A DNA stretch of 13,314 nucleotides from Candidatus Methanofastidiosia archaeon (GCA_003558335.1 PWMA01000162.1:1-13314); one strand, 5' to 3'; shown: positions 6,365 through 13,314, numbered from the stretch's first letter. Notes: generated by a model not told the origin, from the letters alone. Translations and numbers: made by a program.

Positions 6365-6386
6365 TGATTATTAACTTAACCAATAA

Positions 6387-6396
6387 TACTTAAAAC
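6387..6396 (-). promoter_or_regulatory. TATA-like box for purP (leaderless spacing)
   Basis: The leftward strand reads GTTTTAAGTA around 6387-6396, centred about 27 bp before the purP ATG. A second candidate, AATTTATAG, lies about 40 bp away. There is no Shine-Dalgarno before the ATG. Confidence 0.4.
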
Positions 6397-6416
6397 TTTC
6401 TATAAATTAAGAGATA

Positions 6417-6427
6417 ATTATTTAAAT
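6417..6427 (+). promoter_or_regulatory. TATA-like box for purH (leaderless spacing)
   Basis: AATTATTTAAA is followed by TTAG, and the TTTAAA core is centred at 6423.5. It is 24.5 bp from a GTG at 6448 and 27.5 bp from the ATG at 6451. It lies 32 bp from the purP box, so the two divergent purine promoters are nested within an 86-bp region and may compete or be co-controlled. Confidence 0.5.
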
Positions 6428-6450
6428 TAGTATTCAAACGTGCCAAAGTG

Positions 6451-8052
6451 ATGAAAAGACGAGCATTAATTAGCGTTACAAACAAGCACAAGTTAGAGGG
6501 ATTTGCGAAAAGACTATCAAGTCTAGGTTTTGAGATTGTATCCACAGGAGGTACTTTAAAATTTCTTTTAGAAAAAGAAATTAATGCCACACCTATTGAA
6601 AAAATTACCGGATTTAAAGAAATGATAGGTGGAAGGGTAAAAACACTACATCCCAAGATCCATTCTGCAATCTTATTTGATAGAGAAAACAAAGAACATG
6701 AAGGGGAAATAATTGCAGAAGGTGTAACTCCAATTGATATCGTTGTATGTAATTTATATCCTTTCGAGAAAACCATATCTGGAAACTCTAACCTAGACGA
6801 TGCTATGGAAAATATTGATATAGGTGGAGTTACTTTACTTAGGGCTGCTGCTAAAAATTATAAATACGTAACAGTAATAGTGGATCCACAAGATTATGAT
6901 AATGTAATTTATGAATTATCTAAAAATGAAAATACAACTTATGACACAAGAGCGAAGTTATGTGTAAAGGCGTTTTCACACACTGCGGATTATGATGCTA
7001 CCATTGATTCCCACCTCTCAAAAATTTTGGCAAATAATAAGAAGTTACGTCTTTCTTTTATTTCTGGAAATGATTTAAGATATGGAGAAAATTGGCACCA
7101 AAAAGCCTGCTACTTTAAAAAAGAAACTATGGAGCCATCTGCATCAAATATGAAACAACTCCATGGAAAAAAACTTTCTTATAATAATTACTTGGATATT
7201 GAAGCTGCACTTAATACAGCAAAAGAATTATCAAACTGCAGCGCAGCAGTAATTGTGAAACACTTAAATCCTTGTGGAGTAGCAACAGGCTCTACTCTAT
7301 TCAATGCTTTGAAAAATGCTTGGGACGGAGATAGAGTATCTTCATATGGTAGTATAATAGCTTTAACAAGAAAAGTTGATTTGAAAGCAGCTTCTTTTCT
7401 AAAAGGTAAGTTTGTTGAAGTTATAGTGGCTCCTTCTTTTGATCCTGATGCACTGGAATTTTTAAAGAACAAAAGTAAAGATATAAGAATTATGGAAACA
7501 GGTGAACTCTTCACATCTGAAGAAAAAATTTACAAATTTTTGACCGGAGGAGTTATTGAGCAAGATAGGCCAAAAGGACTCTATGAAAAATGGGAGTGTG
7601 TTACAAAGAATAGATTCCCAGATAATAAAAAAGAACTTGGTCTTTTTACAATTATAGTAACTAAGTATACAAAATCAAATTCAATTGTTTTAGGAATGGA
7701 ATATGAAAAAGGTCATTTTAAAGTATTAGGAAATGGAGTTGGACAACCCAATAGAGTCGACTCTCTGAGAAAACTAGCCATTCCAAAAATCTACGAGAAT
7801 CTTGAAAATATGTGGAACGAAGAGAATACGAATATAGATAAAGATGTTTTTTTCAAAGAAAAGATATCTGAGTGTGTCCTTGTTTCGGATGCATTTTTGC
7901 CATTCGATGATACAGTAAGAGTGGCTGCAGAGAACAACATAAAATATATCATACAATCTGGAGGATCAATAAGAGATAAGGAAGTAATAGCAACTTCTGA
8001 TTGTTTCGGTATCTCTATGGTATTTACGGGGATGAGATACTTTAATCATTGA
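6451..8052 (+). CDS. purH: Bifunctional PurH: AICAR transformylase / IMP cyclohydrolase
   Basis: This 533-residue protein has both PurH domains at normal length (E. coli 529). Residues 1 to about 195 are the MGS-like IMP cyclohydrolase: RRALISVT (3-10), STGGT (31-35), GGRVKTLHPKIH (60-71), NLYPFEKT (101-108), DIGGVTLLRAAAKNY (123-137). The rest is the AICAR transformylase domain: DLRYGENWHQ (208-217), VIVKHLNPCGVATG (267-280) with the catalytic pair K270/H271, KSNSIVL (408-414), LVSDAFLPFDD (477-487), GGSIRDKEVI (504-513) and TGMRYFNH (526-533). Several spots are unlike the common form: SSYGSIIALTR where SAFGGIIA is usual, and TGMRYFNH for TGMRHFRH. The start is taken as ATG 6451, which matches family N-termini; a GTG at 6448 is in frame and sits 24.5 bp from the TATA-like box, so it is a real alternative. 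It is divergent from purP and lies upstream of the purC operon on the same strand. Confidence 0.95.
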   Translation: MKRRALISVTNKHKLEGFAKRLSSLGFEIVSTGGTLKFLLEKEINATPIEKITGFKEMIGGRVKTLHPKIHSAILFDRENKEHEGEIIAEGVTPIDIVVCNLYPFEKTISGNSNLDDAMENIDIGGVTLLRAAAKNYKYVTVIVDPQDYDNVIYELSKNENTTYDTRAKLCVKAFSHTADYDATIDSHLSKILANNKKLRLSFISGNDLRYGENWHQKACYFKKETMEPSASNMKQLHGKKLSYNNYLDIEAALNTAKELSNCSAAVIVKHLNPCGVATGSTLFNALKNAWDGDRVSSYGSIIALTRKVDLKAASFLKGKFVEVIVAPSFDPDALEFLKNKSKDIRIMETGELFTSEEKIYKFLTGGVIEQDRPKGLYEKWECVTKNRFPDNKKELGLFTIIVTKYTKSNSIVLGMEYEKGHFKVLGNGVGQPNRVDSLRKLAIPKIYENLENMWNEENTNIDKDVFFKEKISECVLVSDAFLPFDDTVRVAAENNIKYIIQSGGSIRDKEVIATSDCFGISMVFTGMRYFNH

Positions 8053-8092
8053 TAATAATTTATAAAATTTTAATATTAATCTTAATTGCCTA

Positions 8093-8118
8093 ACTAACTT
8101 AAAATCATTAAAGTTGGT
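8093..8118. repeat. Near-perfect inverted repeat upstream of the purC promoter
   Basis: ACTAACTT (8093-8100) and AAGTTGGT (8111-8118) are inverted copies with one mismatch, spaced by 10 bp, and end about 15 bp upstream of the purC TATA-like box. The position suits an activator or repressor site, or a small hairpin in a transcript reading through from purH. Short AT-rich repeats arise easily by chance. Confidence 0.3.
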
Positions 8119-8132
8119 AAAATTATCATGAA

Positions 8133-8146
8133 TATATTTAAATATA
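8133..8146 (+). promoter_or_regulatory. Palindromic TATA-like box for the purCSLQF operon
   Basis: TATATTTAAATATA is a perfect 14-bp palindrome centred at 8139.5, 26.5 bp before the purC ATG, with no Shine-Dalgarno between. This is the clearest promoter in the window. Its symmetry may also allow an antisense start toward purH. Confidence 0.65.
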
Positions 8147-8165
8147 GAGTATAATAAAGTCAAAT

Positions 8166-9092
8166 ATGAATAACCCAAAAAATGCAGATTCTGGATTATC
8201 GAGAGAAGGTAAAGTTAAAAATGTGATTAATGCTTCTGAAAAAGAAATTGAGTTTGAATTTAGTGATAGGATTTCTGTCTTTGATAAAATAATTCCTTCT
8301 AAAATACCCTATAAAGGTGAAACACTTTGTAGAGAAGGGGCGTTTTGGTTCAAAGAGGTAGAAAAATTAGGATTTTTAACTCATTTTATAAAACTTACCA
8401 ACAGTAACAAAATGTTGGTAAAAAGAGTTAACATAATTTATGATTATGACAAAATCAATCAAGATACTAAAAACTACCTAATACCTTTGGAATTTATTTG
8501 TAGACATTATGCTGCAGGTTCTCTTCTTGATAGAATAAATAAAGGAAAAATAGATCCAAGAAACCTGGGATTCAATAAAAAAACAGTTTCTTATGGAGAA
8601 AAATTACCTGAACCTTTTATTGAAACTTCAACAAAACTTGAAAGTTTTGACAGGCCTTTAGACAAAAAAGAGGCATTAGATATATCAGGACTTACTAACG
8701 AAGAATATGAAAATATACATGAAACTATTTTAAAAATTGATTCCAGAATGTCAAAAGTGGTCGATAGGGGAGATTTAATCCACGTAGATGGAAAAAAAGA
8801 ATTTGGAATGAATGAAGATAGGGCCTTGATGTTAATAGATGTGTTTGGAACTGCTGATGAAGATAGATTCTGGGACAAAAAACTTTATGAAGAAGGACAA
8901 ATGGTAGAGCTTTCAAAAGAATTTGTAAGACAGTATTATATTAAAACAGGTTATAAGGATAAATTGTATAGTGCAAGGGACGAAGGTAATCCTGAACCAG
9001 ATATACCTGCTTTGCCTGATGAAATGATAAAAGAGGCTTCAAATCTCTATATAAATATGTATGAAAGGATTATCGGAGAAAAGTTTAGGTGA
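8166..9092 (+). CDS. purC: SAICAR synthetase PurC (long form)
   Basis: PurC joins aspartate to CAIR using ATP, giving SAICAR. At 308 residues it is of the longer type; many bacterial forms are about 235-240 and yeast Ade1 about 306. Motifs in order: REGKVKNVI (13-21), a glycine-containing nucleotide loop; FEFSDRISVFDKIIP (30-44); PYKGETL (48-54); WFKEVEKLGFLTHFI (61-75); PLEFICRHYAAGSLLDR (107-123), matching the usual PxEVVVRnyxaGS; DLIHVDGKKEFGMNE near 205-220; and LIDVFGTADEDRFWD after it. The last motif differs from the usual LxDEVxTPDSSRFW: the DEV glutamate and the proline are replaced. The C-terminal LSKEFVRQYY and the final helix fit the long form. The ATG start is leaderless-type. This is the first gene of the run purC-purS-purL-purQ-purF, and its stop overlaps the purS start by 4 bp. 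Confidence 0.95.
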   Translation: MNNPKNADSGLSREGKVKNVINASEKEIEFEFSDRISVFDKIIPSKIPYKGETLCREGAFWFKEVEKLGFLTHFIKLTNSNKMLVKRVNIIYDYDKINQDTKNYLIPLEFICRHYAAGSLLDRINKGKIDPRNLGFNKKTVSYGEKLPEPFIETSTKLESFDRPLDKKEALDISGLTNEEYENIHETILKIDSRMSKVVDRGDLIHVDGKKEFGMNEDRALMLIDVFGTADEDRFWDKKLYEEGQMVELSKEFVRQYYIKTGYKDKLYSARDEGNPEPDIPALPDEMIKEASNLYINMYERIIGEKFR

Positions 9093-9340
9093 GTTATTTG
9101 AAAGTAGAAGTTAAGGTTGGTCTAAAGGAAGGAATTACTGATCCAGAAGGCCTTAATATTAAAAAATCTCTAAAACTACTTGGTTTTGAAAGTATAGAAA
9201 ATATTGAAGTAAAAAGAAGCTACGTCATAGAACTAAGTGGAAAGGATGAAAAACAGATAAAAGAAAATGTAGAAATGATGTGCAAAAAGCTTCTTGTTAA
9301 TCCTGTAATCCACGATTATAAAGTGGAAATGATAAAATGA
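9089..9340 (+). CDS. purS: FGAM synthetase subunit PurS
   Basis: PurS is the small dimeric subunit that bridges PurL and PurQ and helps pass ammonia between them in formylglycinamidine ribonucleotide synthetase. The 83-residue length is typical (80-85). The sequence fits the family: an N-terminal strand KVEVKVGLKEGITDPEG (5-21), then NIKKSLKLLGFESIENIEV (23-41), and a C-terminal NPVIHDYKVEMI (71-82). The start is the GTG at 9089-9091, which overlaps the purC stop in a GTGA, with a GGAGA Shine-Dalgarno at 9075-9079. Its own stop overlaps the purL ATG in an ATGA. These overlaps point to translational coupling and balanced subunit levels. Confidence 0.94.
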   Translation: MSYLKVEVKVGLKEGITDPEGLNIKKSLKLLGFESIENIEVKRSYVIELSGKDEKQIKENVEMMCKKLLVNPVIHDYKVEMIK

Positions 9341-11646
9341 GCAGTAAACAAAATGTTTTTGAAGTTGATCTTAATTTGCCTGATGAAAAACTCCTAGAAC
9401 TAAGTCAAAAGATCGGAATAGGTCTTTCTCTAGATGAAATGAAATCAGTTAAGAACTATTTTAAAGAGAAGGGTAGGAGTCCAACAGATATTGAAATACA
9501 AGCAATAGGACAAGCATGGTCAGAACATTGCTGTTACAAATCATCTAAAAATGTATTGAAAAAATTTATCTTTAATCTTGAAGCTCCACAAAATATCTTT
9601 GTAATAAAAGAAGACGCAGGAGTTGTTGAGTTTGATGAAAACTATGCCTATGTTTTAGCACTAGAAAGTCACAATCATCCCTCTGCTGTTGAACCTTATG
9701 GGGGTGCAGCTACGGGAATTGGTGGAATTCTTAGAGATGTGGTATGTATGGGAGCACAGCCTGTTGCACTAATAGATCCTATATTTTTTGGACCATTAGA
9801 TTTACCATATAAACAACTTCCCAAAGGAGTCAAACATCCTGAATTCCTATTCAGAGGTGTTGTTGCTGGAATTAGAGACTATGGAAATAGGGTTGGAATA
9901 CCCACTGTATCCGGATCTGTTTATTTCCATCCAGGTTATACAAGTAACTGTATTGTAAATGTTGGATGTGTTGGAATTGTCAAGAAAGAAGATATAATCC
10001 ATAGCAGAGTTAAGGAACTTGGAGACATATTCGTTATGGTTGGCGGAAAAACTGGAAAAGATGGCATTCACGGAGTTAATTTCGCATCAGCAGAGCTTCA
10101 TGAAGAGTCAGAAACAACTTCACGTTCTGCAGTTCAAGTTGGAGATCCTATAACAAAAGAACCTTTGATACATGCTTGTCTTGAAGCCAATTCCAAAAAA
10201 CTCCTAAATGGTATGAAAGATTTAGGAGGTGGAGGCTTATCTTGTGTTGTAGGAGAAATGGCCCATGCAGGTGGTTTTGGAGCCAAGGTTAATCTAGAAA
10301 AAGTTTTGCTAAAAGAAAAGGATATGATGCCATGGGAAATATGGGTATCTGAATCTCAAGAAAGAATGATGTTAGCAGTATCAGAAGAAAATCTAAAAGA
10401 GGTACTGGATATTTTTAATAAATGGGATGTAAATGTAGTTGTTATTGGAGAAACGATACCTGAAAAGCGAGTATTGGTATATTATGAAGGAGAGAAGATA
10501 TTTGATATGGATTCTAATTTTTTAACTAGCGGTCCATTATATGCAAGAGAAGTTAGGATAGTTGAGAGAATCCAAAAAGATATTGAAACTGAAAAGCCTA
10601 CCGATATAAATAAAATTTTAACTAAAATGATTTCAGACCCCAATATAGCTTCCAAGGACTGGGTTATATTACAATATGATCATACCGTTAGAGGATCTAC
10701 TTCTCTAACTCCTTTATGGGGAGATGTTGTTAATTTTTCACCACAAGATTCTGCAATTGTAAAACCTGTCGAAGATATTAACAAAGGATTGGTTATATCA
10801 ACAGCAATTAATCCATTCTTAGTAGAGTATGATCCTTATTGGGGCTCGGCTTCTGCAATAGATGAAGTTTTTAGAAATATTGTAGCAGTGGGTGGTAGAC
10901 CTCATACACTAGCAGACTGTCTAAACTTTGGTAATCCAGAAAAACCTGAGAGATTTGGAGATTTTTACCAATCTGTAATGGGATTAAATTATGCAACAAA
11001 GGATCTCAAAATATCCTTTTCATCGGGCAATGTTAGCCTTTATAACGAAAGTGTAATTGGAAGCTGTCCGCCTACCCCTACAATTTTATGTGTCGGGATA
11101 ATAGATGATATAAACAAGAAGATAACTTCAAATTTTAAAAAAGAAGGAAACTCAATTTATCTTGTTGGAAAAACAGAAAGAGAGTTTGGAGGTTCTTTGT
11201 ATTACAGAGTTTTGGGAATTAAAGACGGTATTGCTCCAAAAATGAATCCGAAAAATTTAGTAAATTATTCAAATGCTTTATTAGAATCTATGAAAGATGG
11301 AATTATAAAAAGTTGTCATGATTTAAGTGAAGGCGGTCTTGCAGTTGCAGTTGCAGAAATGACTTTTGGTAGTGATTATGGTGCAGAGTTAGATTTACCT
11401 TTAATTCAAGATATGAGGGCAGACGAATTCATTTTTTCTGAGTCAAATTCTAGATGGGTAATCGAAATTGAAAATGATGAAAAATTTGAAGATTTTTTAA
11501 AGAAAAATAGAATACCTTTCATGAGAATTGGAAAAATATCTGGAAAAGATTTAAAGATAACGCAAAAGGGAGAAACTTTAGTAGATGTTCCTATTGAAAC
11601 CTTAAGAAATAAATGGAAAAATGCTATTTGGAATCATATGGGGTGA
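9337..11646 (+). CDS. purL: FGAM synthetase subunit PurL
   Basis: This is the ATP-dependent catalytic subunit that converts FGAR to FGAM with ammonia from PurQ. At 769 residues it is the 'small PurL' that needs separate PurS and PurQ, as both neighbours confirm; the fused proteobacterial form is about 1300. Motifs: WSEHCCYKSSK (61-71) with active-site H64, LESHNHPSAVEPYGGAATG (109-127), GGKTGKDGIHG (236-246), DLGGGGLSC (295-303), and in the second half GSTSLTPLWGD, WGSASAIDEVFRNIVAVGG with DCLNFGNPEKPE, and CHDLSEGGLAVAVAEM. The repeated AIRS-type halves are therefore both intact. The ATG overlaps the purS stop by 4 bp. The stop TGA at 11644-11646 forms part of the Shine-Dalgarno of purQ. Confidence 0.97.
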   Translation: MSSKQNVFEVDLNLPDEKLLELSQKIGIGLSLDEMKSVKNYFKEKGRSPTDIEIQAIGQAWSEHCCYKSSKNVLKKFIFNLEAPQNIFVIKEDAGVVEFDENYAYVLALESHNHPSAVEPYGGAATGIGGILRDVVCMGAQPVALIDPIFFGPLDLPYKQLPKGVKHPEFLFRGVVAGIRDYGNRVGIPTVSGSVYFHPGYTSNCIVNVGCVGIVKKEDIIHSRVKELGDIFVMVGGKTGKDGIHGVNFASAELHEESETTSRSAVQVGDPITKEPLIHACLEANSKKLLNGMKDLGGGGLSCVVGEMAHAGGFGAKVNLEKVLLKEKDMMPWEIWVSESQERMMLAVSEENLKEVLDIFNKWDVNVVVIGETIPEKRVLVYYEGEKIFDMDSNFLTSGPLYAREVRIVERIQKDIETEKPTDINKILTKMISDPNIASKDWVILQYDHTVRGSTSLTPLWGDVVNFSPQDSAIVKPVEDINKGLVISTAINPFLVEYDPYWGSASAIDEVFRNIVAVGGRPHTLADCLNFGNPEKPERFGDFYQSVMGLNYATKDLKISFSSGNVSLYNESVIGSCPPTPTILCVGIIDDINKKITSNFKKEGNSIYLVGKTEREFGGSLYYRVLGIKDGIAPKMNPKNLVNYSNALLESMKDGIIKSCHDLSEGGLAVAVAEMTFGSDYGAELDLPLIQDMRADEFIFSESNSRWVIEIENDEKFEDFLKKNRIPFMRIGKISGKDLKITQKGETLVDVPIETLRNKWKNAIWNHMG
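11640..11646 (+). promoter_or_regulatory. Shine-Dalgarno for purQ across the purL stop
   Basis: GGGGTGA, made from the last glycine codon and stop codon of purL, matches the extended anti-Shine-Dalgarno complement GGAGGTGA at all but one place and ends 4 nt before the TTG at 11651. It is the main reason for choosing that TTG as the purQ start. Confidence 0.6.
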
Positions 11647-11650
11647 CTAT

Positions 11651-12409
11651 TTGGACAGGTCTGATATAAAAGTGTGTGTATTGAGAATAGAGGGTACCAA
11701 CAACGAAGAGGAGATGTATAATGCTTTCAAAAGATTAGGCACATCCCCTGAAATTGTTCATTTGAAGGAACTTAAAGACATATTTGATTATAATTGCCTC
11801 ATGATACCTGGAGGATTCTCGGCAGGTGATTATGTGCGAGCAGGGGCCATATTTGCTTCAAGAATAAGAGCAAAAATGGCTAACGAGTTGCATAAATTTA
11901 TAGATGAAGGTTGGCCTGTTGGAGGAATTTGTAACGGATTTCAGGTTTTAGTTGAGTTAGGTCTCTTACCAGGATTTAAAAGAATGGACTATCCAAATGC
12001 TTGTCTTTTTTTAAACAACTCGGCAAGATTTGAATGCAGACCAACATTATTAAAACATGAAAGCAAAGGGAAATGTATATTCACTAGAAATATCCCTAAA
12101 GGAGAAATAATGATGGTTCCGTCTGCTCATGGAGAAGGAAAGTTGTTATTACCGAAAGAAAAAGATTTTGATAAGCTTTTTGAAAACGACCAAGTTGTGT
12201 TTAGATATGTTGATAAAAAAGGCGAGTATGCAGAATATCCTTGGAATCCAAATGACTCGGCATATAATATAGCAGGAATATGTAATGAGGCTGGCAACGT
12301 ATTTGGAATGATGCCCCATCCGGAAAGAGCGTATTTCGATCGAAATAAAAATGGGATATCTGGCATGAAGATTTTTGAATCGGTTCTAAAGTATATAGAG
12401 GAAAAATAA
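11651..12409 (+). CDS. purQ: FGAM synthetase glutaminase subunit PurQ
   Basis: PurQ is the class I glutamine amidotransferase subunit that supplies ammonia to PurL. From the chosen TTG start it is 252 residues long, close to the longer archaeal PurQ forms. Motifs: the N-terminal strand KVCVLRIEGTNNEEEM (7-22), the oxyanion-loop region MIPGGFSAGDYVRAG (51-65), GGICNGFQVL (91-100) with nucleophile C94, and MPHPERAY near the end with H223 and E225 completing the triad. Homologues start only a few residues before the KVCVLR strand, so TTG 11651, with GGGGTGA 4 nt upstream, fits better than the in-frame ATG at 11621, which would add 10 residues and overlap purL by 26 bp. The gene ends 2 bp before purF. 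Confidence 0.92.
   Translation: MDRSDIKVCVLRIEGTNNEEEMYNAFKRLGTSPEIVHLKELKDIFDYNCLMIPGGFSAGDYVRAGAIFASRIRAKMANELHKFIDEGWPVGGICNGFQVLVELGLLPGFKRMDYPNACLFLNNSARFECRPTLLKHESKGKCIFTRNIPKGEIMMVPSAHGEGKLLLPKEKDFDKLFENDQVVFRYVDKKGEYAEYPWNPNDSAYNIAGICNEAGNVFGMMPHPERAYFDRNKNGISGMKIFESVLKYIEEK
12397..12402 (+). promoter_or_regulatory. Shine-Dalgarno for purF
   Basis: AGAGGA, inside the last codons of purQ, ends 9 nt before the purF ATG. It supports translation of purF from the long pur message and confirms the start that exposes Cys2. Confidence 0.5.
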
Positions 12410-12411
12410 AA

Positions 12412-13314
12412 ATGTGCGGCATAATGGGTATTGCATCGAACAATTCTTCGTATGAATGTTACAGAGGTCTTTTAGCTATTCAGCATAGGGGACAAGATTC
12501 AGCAGGTATATTATCATTTGATGGAATAGTGCATCAAAAAAAAGACAAAGGTCTTGTTTTGAATGTTTTTAGCAAGGAAGAGATATCAAAACTTGAAGGT
12601 AGCAAATCAATAGGGCATGTAAGGTATCCAACAATGGGAACAAATGCCATATGTGAAGCTCAGCCTTTCTTTTTAAGTTATCCTTATGGAATAGGTCTTG
12701 CACATAATGGAAATATTACGAATTATAAAGAATTGAAAGATGAACTTGAAAAAAATCATAGGTGTATTCATTCAAGATCAGATACCGAAGTTATGATCAA
12801 TATTCTCTCAGAAGAATTAATCAAAAATGATACTTTCGAAGCTATAAAAGGAACTATGGAAAGGATTGATGGCAGCTACTCTGCAGTGATGGTATTGCCA
12901 AAAAAACTTATAGCTTTTAGAGATCCTTATGGAAACAGACCGTTAGTATTTGGTGAAAAATCAAGTTTAAATGAAAAAGCGTTTTCTTTTGCTTCGGAAA
13001 GTGTAGGTCTTGATGTAAATGATTACTCATTAGTGAGAGATCTGATTCCAGGGGAGGCCATAGTTATTGAAAATAACAATGTTGAAAAGAAAGTATTGTG
13101 CCAAAGAGGAAGGGCTCATTGTATGTTTGAATGGGTCTATTTTTCAAGACCAGATTCTGTAATAGAAGGTAAAAGCGTATATGAAGCCAGAATAGAGTTA
13201 GGCAGGAATATAGAATTTGAAGAAGAAGGAGAGGTAGTGATACCTGTACCAGATACTGCAAGAACAGCGGCTTTAGGTTTTTCTGAAAAATATGGAATTA
13301 AGCACAGAGAAGGG
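12412..13314 (+). CDS. purF: Amidophosphoribosyltransferase PurF, 3' end missing
   Basis: PurF catalyses the first committed step of purine synthesis, turning PRPP and glutamine into phosphoribosylamine. The frame runs open for 301 codons to the right edge, about two thirds of a usual 460-500-residue enzyme. The N-terminal class II glutaminase domain is complete. Met1 is followed directly by the catalytic Cys2 (MCGIMGIA), so there is no long propeptide as in some bacteria. Then come QHRGQDSAGI (24-33), GHVRYPTMG (68-76), LAHNGNITNY (100-109), SRSDTEV (122-128), FRDPYGNRPL (169-178) and FASESVGLD (194-202). After it comes the start of the phosphoribosyltransferase part, FEWVYFSRPDS (239-249) and VIPVPDTARTAA (279-290). 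The PRPP loop and any C-terminal Fe-S cysteines lie beyond the window, so the cluster question is open. It is 2 bp after purQ in the same operon. Confidence 0.96.
   Translation, partial: MCGIMGIASNNSSYECYRGLLAIQHRGQDSAGILSFDGIVHQKKDKGLVLNVFSKEEISKLEGSKSIGHVRYPTMGTNAICEAQPFFLSYPYGIGLAHNGNITNYKELKDELEKNHRCIHSRSDTEVMINILSEELIKNDTFEAIKGTMERIDGSYSAVMVLPKKLIAFRDPYGNRPLVFGEKSSLNEKAFSFASESVGLDVNDYSLVRDLIPGEAIVIENNNVEKKVLCQRGRAHCMFEWVYFSRPDSVIEGKSVYEARIELGRNIEFEEEGEVVIPVPDTARTAALGFSEKYGIKHREG

Noticed and set aside
6372..6379. TAACTTAA shared between the purP leader and the region upstream of purC (8095-8102) as a common purine operator
   Set aside because: An 8-bp match between two AT-rich intergenic regions is expected about once by chance, and its position relative to the two promoters differs.
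7188..7514. Long open frame antisense to purH, and similar antisense frames over uvrB, purC, purL and purQ
   Set aside because: They lie wholly inside genes with full-length family matches, look compositionally like shadow translations and have no promoter or Shine-Dalgarno of their own.
8053..8165. Small RNA or riboswitch between purH and purC
   Set aside because: Only AT-rich sequence, one weak inverted repeat and the promoter are seen; no conserved RNA fold or purine-riboswitch core could be recognised.
1..13314. CRISPR arrays, tRNA or rRNA genes, insertion sequences, attachment sites
   Set aside because: No regularly spaced repeats, cloverleaf or rRNA-like segments, transposase motifs or flanking direct repeats were seen in either strand.

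Overview
This window comes from an AT-rich archaeal chromosome. The evidence for Archaea is an Alba chromatin protein (793-1068), a PurP-type formate-dependent FAICAR synthetase (5348-6364), and TATA-like boxes (TTTAAA, TATATA, TTATAAA) placed about 24-28 bp before the start codons of genes that lack a Shine-Dalgarno sequence, as expected for leaderless archaeal transcripts. A euryarchaeote, possibly of a methanogen lineage, is the best guess. The species cannot be fixed from the sequence alone. There are no rRNA or tRNA genes, CRISPR arrays, insertion sequences or clear signs of recent transfer, and no gene-free stretch is longer than about 120 bp.

Layout. Positions 3-773 (+) hold the 3' part of an arginase/agmatinase-fold gene cut by the left edge. 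It converges on a leftward block read from 3597 down to 793: uvrB, a YbjQ/UPF0145 protein, a 2[4Fe-4S] ferredoxin and alba. The next genes are cutA (+), an unrecognised 176-residue protein (-), a NIF3-family metal protein (+) and purP (-), arranged as alternating divergent and convergent pairs. From 6451 rightward lie the purine genes: purH, then a promoter, then the tightly packed purC-purS-purL-purQ-purF run. purF is cut by the right edge.

How the genes work together. purF (PRPP amidation), purS/purL/purQ (the three-part FGAM synthetase) and purC (SAICAR synthetase) cover early and middle steps of de novo IMP synthesis. purP and purH cover the last steps. Both a folate-independent (PurP) and a folate-type (two-domain PurH) route from AICAR to FAICAR are therefore encoded side by side from one divergent promoter region. 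purD, purE, purB, purM and the GAR formylation gene are not in the window.

Two modes of translation start are visible. Six genes at transcript heads (uvrB, cutA, the 176-residue protein, the NIF3 gene, purP and purC, with purH a seventh) have a TATA-like box 24-28 bp before the start and no convincing Shine-Dalgarno. Genes inside the transcripts (alba, purS, purQ, purF), and also the ferredoxin and YbjQ genes, carry Shine-Dalgarno sequences. The most striking regulatory site is the palindrome ATTTAAAT at 4571-4578, almost equidistant from two divergent start codons, which looks like one TATA box firing both ways. No clearly new biological system was found. The unrecognised 176-residue protein and the promoter architecture are the least explained parts.
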